NCBI GenBank assembly: GCA_030248135.1
Contig: JASANC010001904.1
Coordinates: 80,316 to 144,315 of the forward strand
Origin: Theristus sp. LFF4_11
Lineage: Eukaryota > Nematoda > Chromadorea > Monhysterida > Xyalidae
Direction: 5' to 3'
DNA length: 64,000 nucleotides
Shown here piece by piece: positions 1 to 11,263 of this stretch (its first letter is position 1; each line of letters opens with the position of its first letter). The notes under the pieces are model-generated. The model ran no database searches, was not told the origin of the DNA, and saw only the letters and a list, made by a program, of their open reading frames with translations. The position numbers were made by a program, and so were the translations under genes.

Positions 1-2
1 GA

Positions 3-159
3 CGCAAACCAGCGGCCGACCACGACGACGACGACGATGACGACCACGGCAAAAAGGGGCGCATATTCGAGTCGAAAATGCTAGAGGAGCTTGCCGAAAA
101 GGCGCAAGCAAAAGCACGCAAAGCCAAAGGACACCCGGCAAAAGTTGTCGATGACGACG

Positions 160-190
<31 letters not shown>

Positions 191-3004
191 TGACGATGAG
201 GAGATTGCAAAACCAAAAGCACGGGTTGGTTTCAATATTTTGTTGATCCACTATTTTGTTGCCGTTTCCCACCCAATCTCACCCATCGTGCACGGACATG
301 TGTGTGCCTCATGTCAGTACTGTTTGCTATTAAATCCTTTCCGGTTGGGTTTATGTGGAGTTCAAAAATCGAAAAAAGCGTTGCGTGTTAAAACAGCACC
401 CAAAAGTTGATTTCACTCTACCCAGCGATCTAGAATAGATCAGCACACTGTAGAATAGCCCCTACAGCTTAGATAGATAGACCAACCCTTTATTCAGTTG
501 CGCAATCATTTGAAACACTCCTCGCACTTTTTCGTTGTTTTTGATTTACGAAACCTTCGCATTCAAACAAACGATTCCAATTGAAGCGACCAAAGATCTC
601 CGACGTGACCGATGTTGAAGACGACGACGATGACGAAGAGGATGACGATGAAGATGATGAAGCAGAACAGTTGACAAGAACTAGGTCGCGAGCAAAGGTG
701 TGCATAATGTAGAAAACGTTGATCAACTACAATTTGAGTATCATATCATTTGAGAATGCACTCACACTTGAGAATATAATTTTTTTTTTGTCTCTGTTCG
801 TTGCCTGCGTTTATATTTGTTGCATCCGTTTTTATTTAGTTCACTAGACCAAGAAAGAAGACACTCAAGAAGCTAGTCGAAGACGCAGACGACGATGACG
901 ATGAAGACAAAGCAGTCGAAGATGATGACGACGATGATGATGAAGACAAAACAGTCGAAGATGATGATGATGACGATGATGATATCGATGAAGCTGCAGA
1001 TGAAAATGATGATGACGACGACGATGAAGACAGTGGTCTCAACGGAGACAACGACGTATCAGTGGAAGATGAAGACGAAACGGACATATCAGACGACGAT
1101 GAGGATGATGAGGACATTGCCGATGATGGAACTGAAGATGACGACGACGACGACGGAACGTTGGAAGCTGAAGATGAGGATGAGGATGATACAGAGGATG
1201 ATGATGAACTAAAGCTACTGCGACGTTTGAAGGTTGCGCATTTTTGGCGACCCTTATAATTTTTGTTATTCAATATTATTTGGTGTGGATCTTTATGTTT
1301 GCTCGTTAAAAATGTGCAAGCGTTTATTTTATCGCATATGTCAAAGTTGTTGTCCGTCAAGTCATTCTGCACACATATGTATTGTTTTCTGTCCAGTCGC
1401 ATTTGCCGTTCAATTAAATTTCAGCACGCCAAGCGACGTCTTCAGGAGAAAGAGGATGACGATGATGAGGATGATGACGAGGATGATGATGAATCAGAAG
1501 AAAAACCGAAAAAACGAGCTGGGAGACGTCAGCCGGTCGTCATTCGTGTGCACCGTGGCAGGGCAGCTAAAGAGGAAGAGCCACGATTAAAGCCGCGTCG
1601 TCGACTTGAAAAAATTCTTGACAATGACGACGATGACGAAGATGAAGATGATGAGGATGAGGATGATGACGAAGACGACGAGGAAGACGAGGATGAGGAT
1701 GATGATGATGAAGACGATGATGATGAGGATGACGAAGACGATGACGATGATGAAGCGTATGACGACGACGACGATGATGATGATGATGATGATGATGATG
1801 ACGATGAGGATGAGGATGACGAGAATGATGATGATGAAGATGAGAGCGATGAACTAGTTGCTCGCTCGAAAGGACGCTTTTCGCCGGTATATGATTTAGT
1901 TTCTGCAACAATTGACTATCTGTGTGGTAGAATGAGCAGCAGCATTTGTCTGCACGTTTGTCTTTGTCCCACATGCTCTATTTAAGTGCAGTGAGTGCTA
2001 CTTTGTTTTTAGTCCGACCGCCAAGTTTCCGCGAAGTTTTGGCGAGCTCCCGAGTCAGCACGGCGTGAGGTGGTTATAATGTTTAGTTGTTTAGTTAATG
2101 TTGGTTGTTGTGTCCTGTTTTTGCACTTGAATTTTTATAGTTACTGTCATTTTAGTCATTTAGTCATTTATTCAGCAGCATATCTGTCAAAATAGCTCAA
2201 GTGTGTCATAGAAACCCTGTCGAAACTGTTACGTCTGAAGAAATTTTTTTACAGAGGCAGAAGACAAAGCCGGAGTCCATTAAAATCATCCGACACAAAG
2301 CAGCTGAAAAAGCGAAACCTTCACGGCGCGCTGCGGCGCTGGCGCAGGTATGAGAACTGACTGTTATGTTCTAGTGTTTTATCGCCATAGAAGACAGAGA
2401 TGCAGACATCAAATGCACTGCATTTTGCAGTGATCACTTGCTGGTCATGCCAGTAAAAGGAAAAATACAAGTATTTTTCTTTGCAAAGGATGACGATGAT
2501 GATGACGACGATGATGATGATGATGACGACGATGATGACGACGACGACGATGATGATGATGATGATGATGTTTCTGCAAATGACGATGATGATGACGACG
2601 ACGATGACGACGATGATGATGACGATGACGACGATGATGACGATGATGATGCAGTGCCAGCAAGACGATCAAGAGCTGAAGCGCGAGCTGGTGCTTTTTC
2701 ACTCACATTTTTGTTTTCGCGTTTTTAAAGCTGAAAAAATAATAAACGTGCCAATCAATATGTTTAAAACGTTTTTGGTTCATTCACTTTATCAGTAAAA
2801 GCACTATTGCTAGTTGGTTTGTTCAATTCACGTTTTCTAACAGGTACTAGCAAAACACCCCGTATGATCCGCGTTACCGTGCCATCCAAAGGAAAAGGGA
2901 CCAAAGAAGGCCACTGTGCAGCTGGTGACCGAAAATGCCAAAGCCAAAAACCAACGGTGAAAACCATCAGGTCGCCGCGAAGAATAATAGACGACGACGA
3001 CGAT

Positions 3005-3035
<31 letters not shown>

Positions 3036-6000
3036 TGAGCAAGGAATTAGCTTTTTGCAAATTAGGTCAAGCTTTTCAAAACTCTTGGCAAACAAGCGAA
3101 TGTCAAGCTTTCTTTGCAGGAAGATGATGACGATGATGATGACGAAGCTGTTGATGATGATGACGATGATGACGACGACGAAGTATGCGTCATTGTGAAC
3201 GTTGTTTAAAGAGTGTACTTTCCTCATTTAAAGTCGATTGAGCAGCACCAGCGATTGACGTTTTTTTGTTGCTGCTCCTTTTTTGTTACTGCAAAGCTGT
3301 TACTCTTGTTGTTAAGGACGATGACGATGACGATGATGAAGAGTCCGGAGATGATGATGATGATGACGATGATGACGACGACGAGGTGCCTAAGCTCTTT
3401 TAGAGACACGGAAAATTAAACTATCTGTCAGAGACAAACGTTTTCCAGGACATGTTTGACGATGACGATGACGACGACGATGATGATGATGATGACGATG
3501 ATGACAATGATGACGATGATGATGACGAAGATTCAGATGAAGCTGATGATGAAGTGCGCAGACCACAGCGTACAATCAAGCACCGCCTCTCGAGTAAATA
3601 CCGAAAACGTTTGCTCACGAATCGCGACGACAACAAGATCCGCGACGAGCTCGATGCCGCTGATGAGCTGCTTGTGAAGGTGGGCAACTCGGCCGACTCA
3701 GCAGTGAGTCCTAATGCTCCTAACCTTTGCTTTCTGTCTTTTCGTCTTTTAATGAATCCATCCAAGTAATATAAGAACTATCTATATTTTCCACCTCTTG
3801 TTCTGTCACAACAACCAAAGTGTACGTCACTGTCGATTGTTTCCGCACAAAAACGCTCTGCAATTGTAATCAGTGACTAGAATCGCGTTGATGATTCCGT
3901 TCATTGTCCCGTTCTCTTCATTACAAGTCTCTGGTTTCTCCAACTGCAACTTCTGCGGAAATCTGCATGCATACTGTCAAATATTCGCACTTTCGGCGCA
4001 CGTAACAAACAACCTATTCTCTCATCAAGAAACCAGTAAACTGCCTGTCGTTTTTTTTGTTACAGCACCAACTCGAGGACGCACTGGAGGCGTTCGATGA
4101 GATCATCGAGAAGCACTCCAAGATGCATCTGACCGCGAGTCCGCGCGCGCTGTTCGGCAAGGCGCAAGTGATGGACGCGATTGCCGACGAGCGCCAGTCG
4201 AACAAAGCGCTCGAAGAGGCGATCGGACTGTATGAACAGGTGCGCCTGGTTTAGTTTGGTTTCTGAAATTCTGCAGGTTTTTTGAGGCGGCCTTCTGAAA
4301 AACTTCTCTGAAGAACACGCCTTTAAAAGAACTGGATGCGTTCAAGCGTTACTTCTGAAGAGCTTTCACCTGTTATAATTTTTATTTGCGTCCTCTTCCG
4401 ACCGTGGTATGACGTCGTTTCTAAAGGTGGTGCTGATACCCCACTCCAACCACCAAGACCGCGTTAGCAAAAGTTTTTATTGTGAGACGCAACTTCAACT
4501 ATGGATTTACGGGAAAATCACACAAGCACACCATCTGCACCGTGCGTTGAATGATCACCCCGCAGTTGTAGTGCAACATCAGACTAAAAAACTCAAAACT
4601 CCGTGTATCATAAACGAACGAACTGTGACTTTAGGCGATGTTTCAGTCAGGGCTAACCCAGAAAAGCGTACAGAAAGCCGTCGAGTAGGGTGCCAATCGA
4701 GTTTTCTACATCATCAAGTGCCCATACACCCGTCGGCGAGGCTCGATCCCCCGAACGCATAGACGCAAGAGTCTAACGCGCTACCACCAGACCACGAGGG
4801 TGACCTCAGCTCTTACAGGTTCTCGAGAACGACGGCACCCCTGATCTGCTGTTCCGCGAGGCCGGCGAGCGATTGATCGAGCGCGCGCGCTTCCGCGGCT
4901 GGATGCAGCGTGCCGTTCGGACTCACCAACGGATGATCGACCGGTTCCCGAACGATCTCGAAGTGCTCAACGAGTACGGCATCACGTTCCTGATGATGCA
5001 GCGCATGTCCGACGCGAAGCGCATATTCCAAGCGGTCTGCTAAACGGGCAGCCGGCTTTTTTGATTTCTTGTTGTCTTATTTTCTTCGGTGTTAGTGGGC
5101 TTTCGGTTGTTTTTTTTTGTGTTGGATGGATTTTTTTAAATCATTACGAATTACGAAAACTATGAATGGCTTACGTTTGTGAAGCGCACTTTTTATCGAA
5201 CAGCTCGTTTTTGTTAAGCACCGAAGTTGGTTTTTTTTCTAAAAAACTTACTACAACAAGTTTAGCATAATTTGTTATTCACATTTTCCAATTTTCCGTC
5301 AATGTAATATGAATACAATACAACATAAATGTCCATGCACGCATGTGTGCCTACGTATTTTCTTCTATTTCACAGGTGCTTTCACGGTCGCCGAAGAACG
5401 GCTTCGCACTCTGCCACCTTGGATTCATTCTAAAGACTGCCGAGGACAACGTCGACGAAGGGGTTCGACTATTGAAGGCTGGCATCAACAGTCGACAGAT
5501 GGGCACCCAAGACGCGCGATTCTTTTTCCATCTTGGCGACGGACTGGTCAGATTAGGCAAAGCCAGAGAGGTTCGTTCATCTTGTTTTCCTTTGTTGTTG
5601 TTTTGCTGTTATTTTGTTTGCTTAATTGTTTGACTGGAAACAATCTAAACAACACGGAAATTAATGAAACGTATCCCTTTACTCAACACACACATACTGA
5701 CATGCTCATCTGGTGAATACAGTTAGCAAAACTTTTCCGTTCTTCTTTATTCCCTTTCCCTGTATGTCTGTCTTAAATTTTGAACCTTTCTGCAGATCTT
5801 ACACCATAGGTCATGCTTTCTCCTTGCTTTTCGCTGAGTTCGTTTGAGCTTTTTTAGTAATTCCCTTTGGTCAACAGCTTTTTTTGTACAAACAACCTCT
5901 TCTAAAACTATTCGTTGTACATGTATCATGGCAACAAGGCAGCATCCCATATGGCTACATTTTTCCAAGTTGACACGACTCAACAAAACATAACACACCT

Positions 6001-8843
6001 GAATAACAACATGGCAACAACAACAAAAACATGGCAACATTTTTTCTGAATCGCATGAAGGTAGCAGTGTTGATTTTACATACTTTGAACTTTCATTTTT
6101 TATGTGATCAGTTGCAATTCGTCGTTCTTTTGTGATTCGTGCATTTCGTTGCACCAAATCTGGCAAACTTACTTTGCCAAAAAAATGTTTCGTTTGCACG
6201 TTGCGTCACTCCTAATACCGCAGCAAGTGGAGTTTGGTTTGCAAGTGACAAGATCGAATAAAACGTGCAACAAAATTTTTGGCTAAATTAGACTTTGCAA
6301 CCACATTTTTTGCGTGACTAAACGGTCTGTCTGTTTGTATGGCTCCGCACGGCACGTTATTGTGCTACCGTTCATGGAGACGTACCTTGACGTACGTCAG
6401 TATGAACAGCTTAAGCAGCTCTGTCCCGCAAAAAAAGCAGTAGGATCCTCAATATGTTTCGCTGCCCCTTTTTAACCTCTGTATCTTTAAGTTTTCACCT
6501 CTTTACCTATTGTCTTTTTATTATTTCTAACGATTTCTTTAACGTTGTGCGAGATTTCATCACTTTCAATTTTGGTAATCTTGGTACCGAAATATTCATT
6601 TTTTTCTGTTTCAGAATCCTTATATTTCACTGAAGAAGCTCAGGAAGATGGCAGTGTAAACTGAGAACATCACAACTGGTTGATGTGCCTGAACTTTGTG
6701 CAATAAACAAAACAAAAAACCCACTGAACTACGACGGTATTCCCGTGACGCCTGGCCTGAACAGTTATACAAAACCAGCGGCCCTTTCTTGGTCTTGGAC
6801 TTGCGTTCCGTTCGTTCATTTTCTTGTTTTCATCATTGTTGCACCGCAGAACCGCATTATGAACCGAAGAGAGAGATTTGCTCCGAAGCCTGGGTTGAAT
6901 TCAAGCGTAATGAAATCTGCGATTGTTTTTGAAGTTATTTTCTAGCTCATATTTGGTGGAATATATTGCGTCATTTTGTGCCAACATCAATTTTTATTTT
7001 ATGCACCAAATCAATTTTAGTTTTGCAATGTTTTTGTTGCATTTGTATAAAACCAATTCTACTATGCCATTTCCTTTCACCGCACTTCATCCAACAGTGG
7101 AACAGCTAGTTTATTTTTCAGAAAACATGTGTCATCGCAGTGTTGTCCAATCTTCCAATCTTCTTTGTTCCCTCTTCAGTGAATCGTGTAGCATGTGATT
7201 GTGATTATCTGGTTTCCTTGGGAATTTCTTCAAAAGCATTGAATTTTTCCATACCTATTTTGATGGCATAAAAAAGACCAATAAAACGAGAACCAAAGAA
7301 TACCACGCATTTTGTTGCATTCATACAATACGTCCGTTTTCGACTCCAAAAACTCCAAAGAACATGCGAACAGTCGAACATACTGCACTAAACCGATTGC
7401 AAATACAAAAACGGAAAGAACTAATTCAGAATATATGTATATTGCAGGCTTGAAGCCTGATAAAAAGTCGCATTTATTTTTTGTACAGGCAGAACAGGTT
7501 TACGAAAAGGGCGCCAAGCTTGGCATGTTCAAATCGGCGATTCAGCGATCACTTTACAACGTTGACACGCTCACGTCGCGTCCATGGTGGACATACCAGG
7601 AGACGACGCACGCTGCTGAGCTGCAGGTGTACACCAGGTTTCTGTAAACCTGTCAAATTTTTTTTCAGAGCACGTGAAACTGAAAACTATGATGAATAAA
7701 CGGTGATCGTGTTTTTTGGTTGGCTGGAATCAAAAATAACCGCTCTTTTAGGCCGATTAAACAGGCAGCTTTTTGTAGAGTATTAGGAGTGCGCAAAATT
7801 TGAATGATATAAAAATTAGTTCAGAAACCTAATTGCGTGTCAAATTTGTTTCTTTTAAAAAATTAATCGGTTATTCCGTTTATTCTTTGCCCATTGCGCA
7901 TACGGTTACGAGTATCTTGGCATTTTTGAGAGAGGAAACTCCTAGTCTGGAATCAACTAGCCTTGATTGAGAAGACAAGCACTGTCAATCATTTGGCCAA
8001 ACTGTACGTGTGCTCCAAGCGTTTCCATTCAGGAAATCGAGAAACACTGGGAGCTCATCCGCGACGAAGGCCTGGCCGTGTTCAAGCGCAACAAGAAGCT
8101 GTTCACGTCGGAAGAGGAAAAACTGACCGATCGCGGCGAGTGGAAACAGTACTTGCTGTTCGCGAGAGGTTGCTGCGGAAAAACGCCTTTTCATTTGTGT
8201 CATTTTCAGTTCATTCAATCATAAACACAGCGTTCAACTAAATGAAAGGACTAGGACAATGTGCGACTTGCATTTTTTGGTCTGCCCAATGTCCAATTTT
8301 TTTCAATGTAACATTAGGCCATCGCATTGACGCAAATTGCAAGCGTACACCGAAAACGTGCTCGCTCGTATCAACGTTCCGGGAGGCCGTGGAATGCAAA
8401 CGTGGTCAGGTACATTATGAAAGTTCGAAAACCATCTTTTCCCGAATTTTTTGGTCATGTGTGTAGCTGAGAACCGAAAGGAAAACTACTTTTCCCAGGT
8501 GAAATTCAGCGTCATGGAGGGCGGCACCAAAGTGTGGCCTCATTGTGGCCCAACGAACTGTCGCCTGAGGGCTCATCTTGGCCTTGTTGTTCCGTCGGGA
8601 CCAAAAATTCGAGTTGCCAACGAGACTCGCTCATGGAAATTGGGCAAATTCATCATACTGGATGATAGGTGAAATGTCGATCAAAACAACAACAAACAAA
8701 AAAATTAAAAAAATGTAACTTATTCTTGCAGTTTTGAACATGAAGTTTGGCACACGGGCACGCAGATGCGCATGATACTGATCATCGACATGTGGCATCC
8801 GGAATTGACGGCGCAACAAAAACAGCGAATGACCGCGATTTGA
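3..8843 (+). CDS. ASPH: Aspartyl/asparaginyl beta-hydroxylase, 5' end outside window
   Basis: This is a 2-oxoglutarate/Fe(II) oxygenase of the ER membrane that hydroxylates Asp/Asn in EGF-like domains. Exons: <3-224, 587-697, 840-1232, 1425-1886, 2013-2069, 2255-2347, 2489-2690, 2844-3034, 3120-3182, 3317-3385, 3449-3703, 4066-4239, 4819-5034, 5376-5570, 7489-7626, 8033-8168, 8318-8409, 8499-8668, 8732-8843. They join in one frame into at least 1116 residues, ending in TGA. Residues 1 to about 640 are lysine/arginine islands between Asp/Glu runs. Residues about 707-947 are the TPR-like helical region with RSLYNVDTLTSRPWW, and 948-1116 are catalytic. The two family iron ligands are present as His1038 (VWPH, 8541-8543) and His1083 (SFEHEVW, 8739-8741), followed by MRMILIIDMWHPELT. 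The N-terminal cytoplasmic and membrane exons must lie upstream, and ATG 78 is internal. The acidic region is far longer than in vertebrate ASPH. Family assignment is very secure; a few acidic-exon borders are inferred. Confidence 0.93.
1447..3545 (+). repeat. GAY/GAR codon tracts of the ASPH acidic linker
   Basis: Long runs of GAT/GAC with some GAA/GAG fill the central parts of exons 1425-1886, 2489-2690, 2844-3034, 3120-3182, 3317-3385 and 3449-3703. Shorter runs occur at 145-204, 610-663 and 886-1200. GAT and GAC are mixed irregularly, so selection appears to keep the amino acid (acidic) rather than a pure microsatellite. Antisense frames give poly-Ser, poly-His or poly-Val shadows that are not genes. 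Nearly all introns here are phase 0, which lets acidic exons be duplicated without a frame change. Confidence 0.85.
4631..4803 (-). mobile_element. tRNA-derived SINE-like repeat, copy 1
   Basis: It lies in an ASPH intron. Read on the minus strand it starts GTCACCCTCGTGGTCTGG and carries GATCGAGCC, which fits the pol III B-box consensus GWTCRANNC, plus an A-box-like TGGTCTGGTGG. The same 173-bp unit recurs at 27205-27377 with the same borders (plus-strand left edge TTAGGCGATGTTT). The acceptor stem is imperfect and the anticodon arm does not give a normal 5+7 fold, so this is a tRNA-related element rather than a working tRNA gene. Confidence 0.6.
7751..7998. mobile_element. Short TIR element (GGCCGATTAAAC family), copy 1
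   Basis: It lies in the ASPH intron just before exon 8033-8168. It begins GGCCGATTAAACAGGCAG and ends ATTTGGCC, an imperfect inverted pair. Its interior (TTCAGAAACCTAATTG..., TCCTAGTC..., TTGATTGAGAAGAC...) recurs at 20192-20442 and, shorter, at 44351-44492 and its mirror near 62.73-62.87 kb. No coding capacity; a MITE-like, non-autonomous element. Confidence 0.55.
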
Positions 8844-9560
8844 ATATGTATGTACGGTCTACCGTAACATCTTCAAGATGGTACATATGTAGTTTGTATC
8901 GTGAAATCTCATTTGTCACATTTCCTTAGCACTGATGACAACTTTTTGTTTTGGACGTTTTTGACCAACATGAGATTTCATTGTGCTTCGATGTTTTCTT
9001 CAAGTAATTTTGAAGAACTGTTATTGTCCGATGTGTGGTGTTGGTGTGCTGGTGTGTGTGCCTTTCAAAAGTCAGTTCAAGGTGTTCATGTTTCTGTTGT
9101 TTTAGCATTCCGATCGACCGCTACAATGTAAACATTTTTGTTGTTTCCTCAGCCGAGTGATTTTATTCAAAAGCTCAGTTTCCCTGTTCATTGCAAAAAA
9201 CATTTTACTTTTAAAAGTTGCTTTTTAATTATGTCTGATGAATTCTATTGTTTTAAATTGATCAGATTACAATCTCAGAAACGATTAGAGAAATACGCAC
9301 ATGTTTTAGTTAGTTCGTTGGTAAGAACCAAATTAATTCAACTTCTTTTGCTGTTTGTTTGAACAATGCTCACTCACTTTTTGCAGTCATAATTTGATTT
9401 TCGTTGTCATTCATAAATTGATTGCAACAGAAAAAAACGAAACTTTTATTAGAAAGCTTAGCTAAAACAACACTGAAATGATGCGCAGTAACTGAGTCAA
9501 TTAAAAAAAAAACAATTTCTTCAACCGACAAAAACAAAAAACAACAACAATTTCTCGACA
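8844..9560. other. Convergent intergenic region
   Basis: About 0.7 kb separates the ASPH stop codon from the stop of the minus-strand EGF-like gene. The genes are tail-to-tail. The sequence is AT-rich, open frames are short and unremarkable, and no clear AATAAA was found directly after the ASPH stop. It presumably holds both 3' UTRs. Confidence 0.6.
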
Positions 9561-9633
9561 TCATTGATCAACATCAATCTGCCTGACCGACGTCTTCCGG
9601 TGGTCGTTACTTTTATCAATGGAAGTATTGATG

Positions 9634-9682
<49 letters not shown>

Positions 9683-11263
9683 TAACCGCGGTGTTTATTG
9701 TGCCCGAAAGCGTACGAGGCCCGCGACTCGGCGGGTCGCCCCACTGGAGACTACCGCCGCCCGCGCCGGGCACCGCCCGCGGCGCCATCACGGTCATCAG
9801 TGAGCTCGTCATCAGACCGCGCATGAAGCGGGTCGGCTCGACGAAATCGTGCGCCTCGTATTGTTGGTTGCGCTCCGCCTGTTTCTCGATGCGCACCATC
9901 AAATAGCAGCCGCAGAAGCAGAACAGTCCGAGTCCGGTCAACATGATCACCGACTCATAGGTCATCTCGATCAGTTTCGCGAACAGCTTCGACGTCTCAT
10001 TGCAGTCGTCGCCCGTGTACGCCCAGTTGCACAGGCAGACGGTCGCGTTCGCGTTCAGGCGCCCGTGGCGGCATTGGCGGCGGGCGCACGCGACACCCGT
10101 CCAGGAGTGGGCACAGCTGCAGGTGCTGGCGAAAAGACAACAATAACAAAGTGATAATGCATGTATATTGAGGCCGAACTGGAATTTACATACATCGATG
10201 CCAGATGGAATAATATGGACAGAAATGGACAAAACTATGTTCAGTAGATTGGCGGTCACCAGTAAACCGTTGCATCGATTATCACCGCGAGACACTGTGC
10301 GGCCTCTGGGCGAAACTCCATTGGTTCTGTGAGCCTTTTGAGCACTTGGGTACAGTGTGTGTGTACGGAAAGTCCAGTGTGATTCAATGCAAACCGCCCA
10401 TTTGCAAGAATGAATCACTTTTCACCCGTTGACAATTTCGCCATTTTGACAGTCGATCGTGGCGCAGTTCACGCCCGTGAACCCGTCGTCGCATGTGCAC
10501 CCGCCCGCCGTCGCGTTGTAGCGGCCGTTTGCGCCGCAGACGTCTTCGTCGCACGAATCGCCCGTCCATGGCGCGCGACAGACGCACCGCTGTTGAGCGC
10601 TGTCGAATGTGGCAGTGTCTGAAAGTGGCGCAAGAGACGTTTTTTGGGGTATTTTCAATGTTTTTGGGTAAAAATGGTAAATTTGGGTAAATTCTGGGGT
10701 AAATTAGGGGCAAGATGTGACGTTGTTCGAGTTTCAGTGAAATTCGATTGAATTTGAAAACACCATGTTTGTGAAGGAAATTTCAGGCTGAAACTAGATC
10801 TTTTCCCGTTGTTTCAACAGTCAAAGAAAATCGATGGCATCCAAACGTGACGACAGCAAAACAAAACTCAATCACCGTAAACGCATTTCTCGACGTTGCA
10901 CTTTTTGAACGGGTCCAGTGCAACGCCATTGGCGGCCCCTCTCGCCGTGCACCGACGGCAGTGCAGACGGGCGATCTTCACCAGAGTCAAATTCGTTTTT
11001 CTTAGCTCCGTTTCATGGCCGGTTGCCTGGAGAATCAGTCGAGCGCAATACATTTGTGCGTCGTGGACATTTGAAAAGCGTCGCGTTGATTGGCTGTACG
11101 GTTGCACTGGTCGAACATTGTCATTATTACGACTGGAGAAACTCGGTGACTCGGGTGAATTCTCGCGATGATACTGGCCGTTTGTTGAAACGGTGATGCC
11201 GAGAATGAATATTAGCCGCAGAAATTGATCAGTTTCGCAGTTTCTCATCGTGAATGATATCAT
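9561..11263 (-). CDS. Type I membrane protein with four EGF-like units
   Basis: Three exons on the minus strand (11263-10876, 10618-10426, 10125-9561) join in frame into 381 residues with start and stop. The N-terminus holds a hydrophobic signal-like stretch (FLRLIFILGITVSTNG). A short region with Cys pairs (HCRRC, KCNVEKC) follows. Then come four EGF-like endings, CVCRAPWTGDSC, CTCDDGFTGVNC, CSCAHSWTGVAC and CLCNWAYTGDDC, resembling the tandem EGF units of tenascin/teneurin-type proteins. One membrane span (SVIMLTGLGLFCFCGCYLMV) precedes a cytoplasmic tail with a Gly/Pro-rich part and a run of about 15 Asn before IDVDQ. It is a probable cell-surface or adhesion protein; the ligand is unknown. 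ATG 11263 is chosen because it opens the signal-peptide frame; ATG 11248 would also serve. The exact ortholog is not recognised. Confidence 0.82.
9634..9680 (-). repeat. Trinucleotide (ATA/AAT) repeat coding for poly-Asn
   Basis: An almost perfect (TTA)n run on the plus strand reads as AAT codons on the minus strand. It encodes the poly-Asn run in the cytoplasmic tail of the EGF-like membrane protein. It is in frame, so its length could vary between individuals without breaking the gene. Confidence 0.85.

Noticed and set aside
81..3765. Antisense frames rich in Ser, His or Val/Ile opposite the Asp tracts
   Set aside because: They are exact shadows of GAT/GAC repeats in ASPH exons and stop at exon borders.
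4690..4803. tRNA gene on the minus strand
   Set aside because: B box and D-arm-like parts are present, but the anticodon arm and acceptor stem do not fold normally, and the unit recurs as a longer dispersed repeat; treated as SINE-like.
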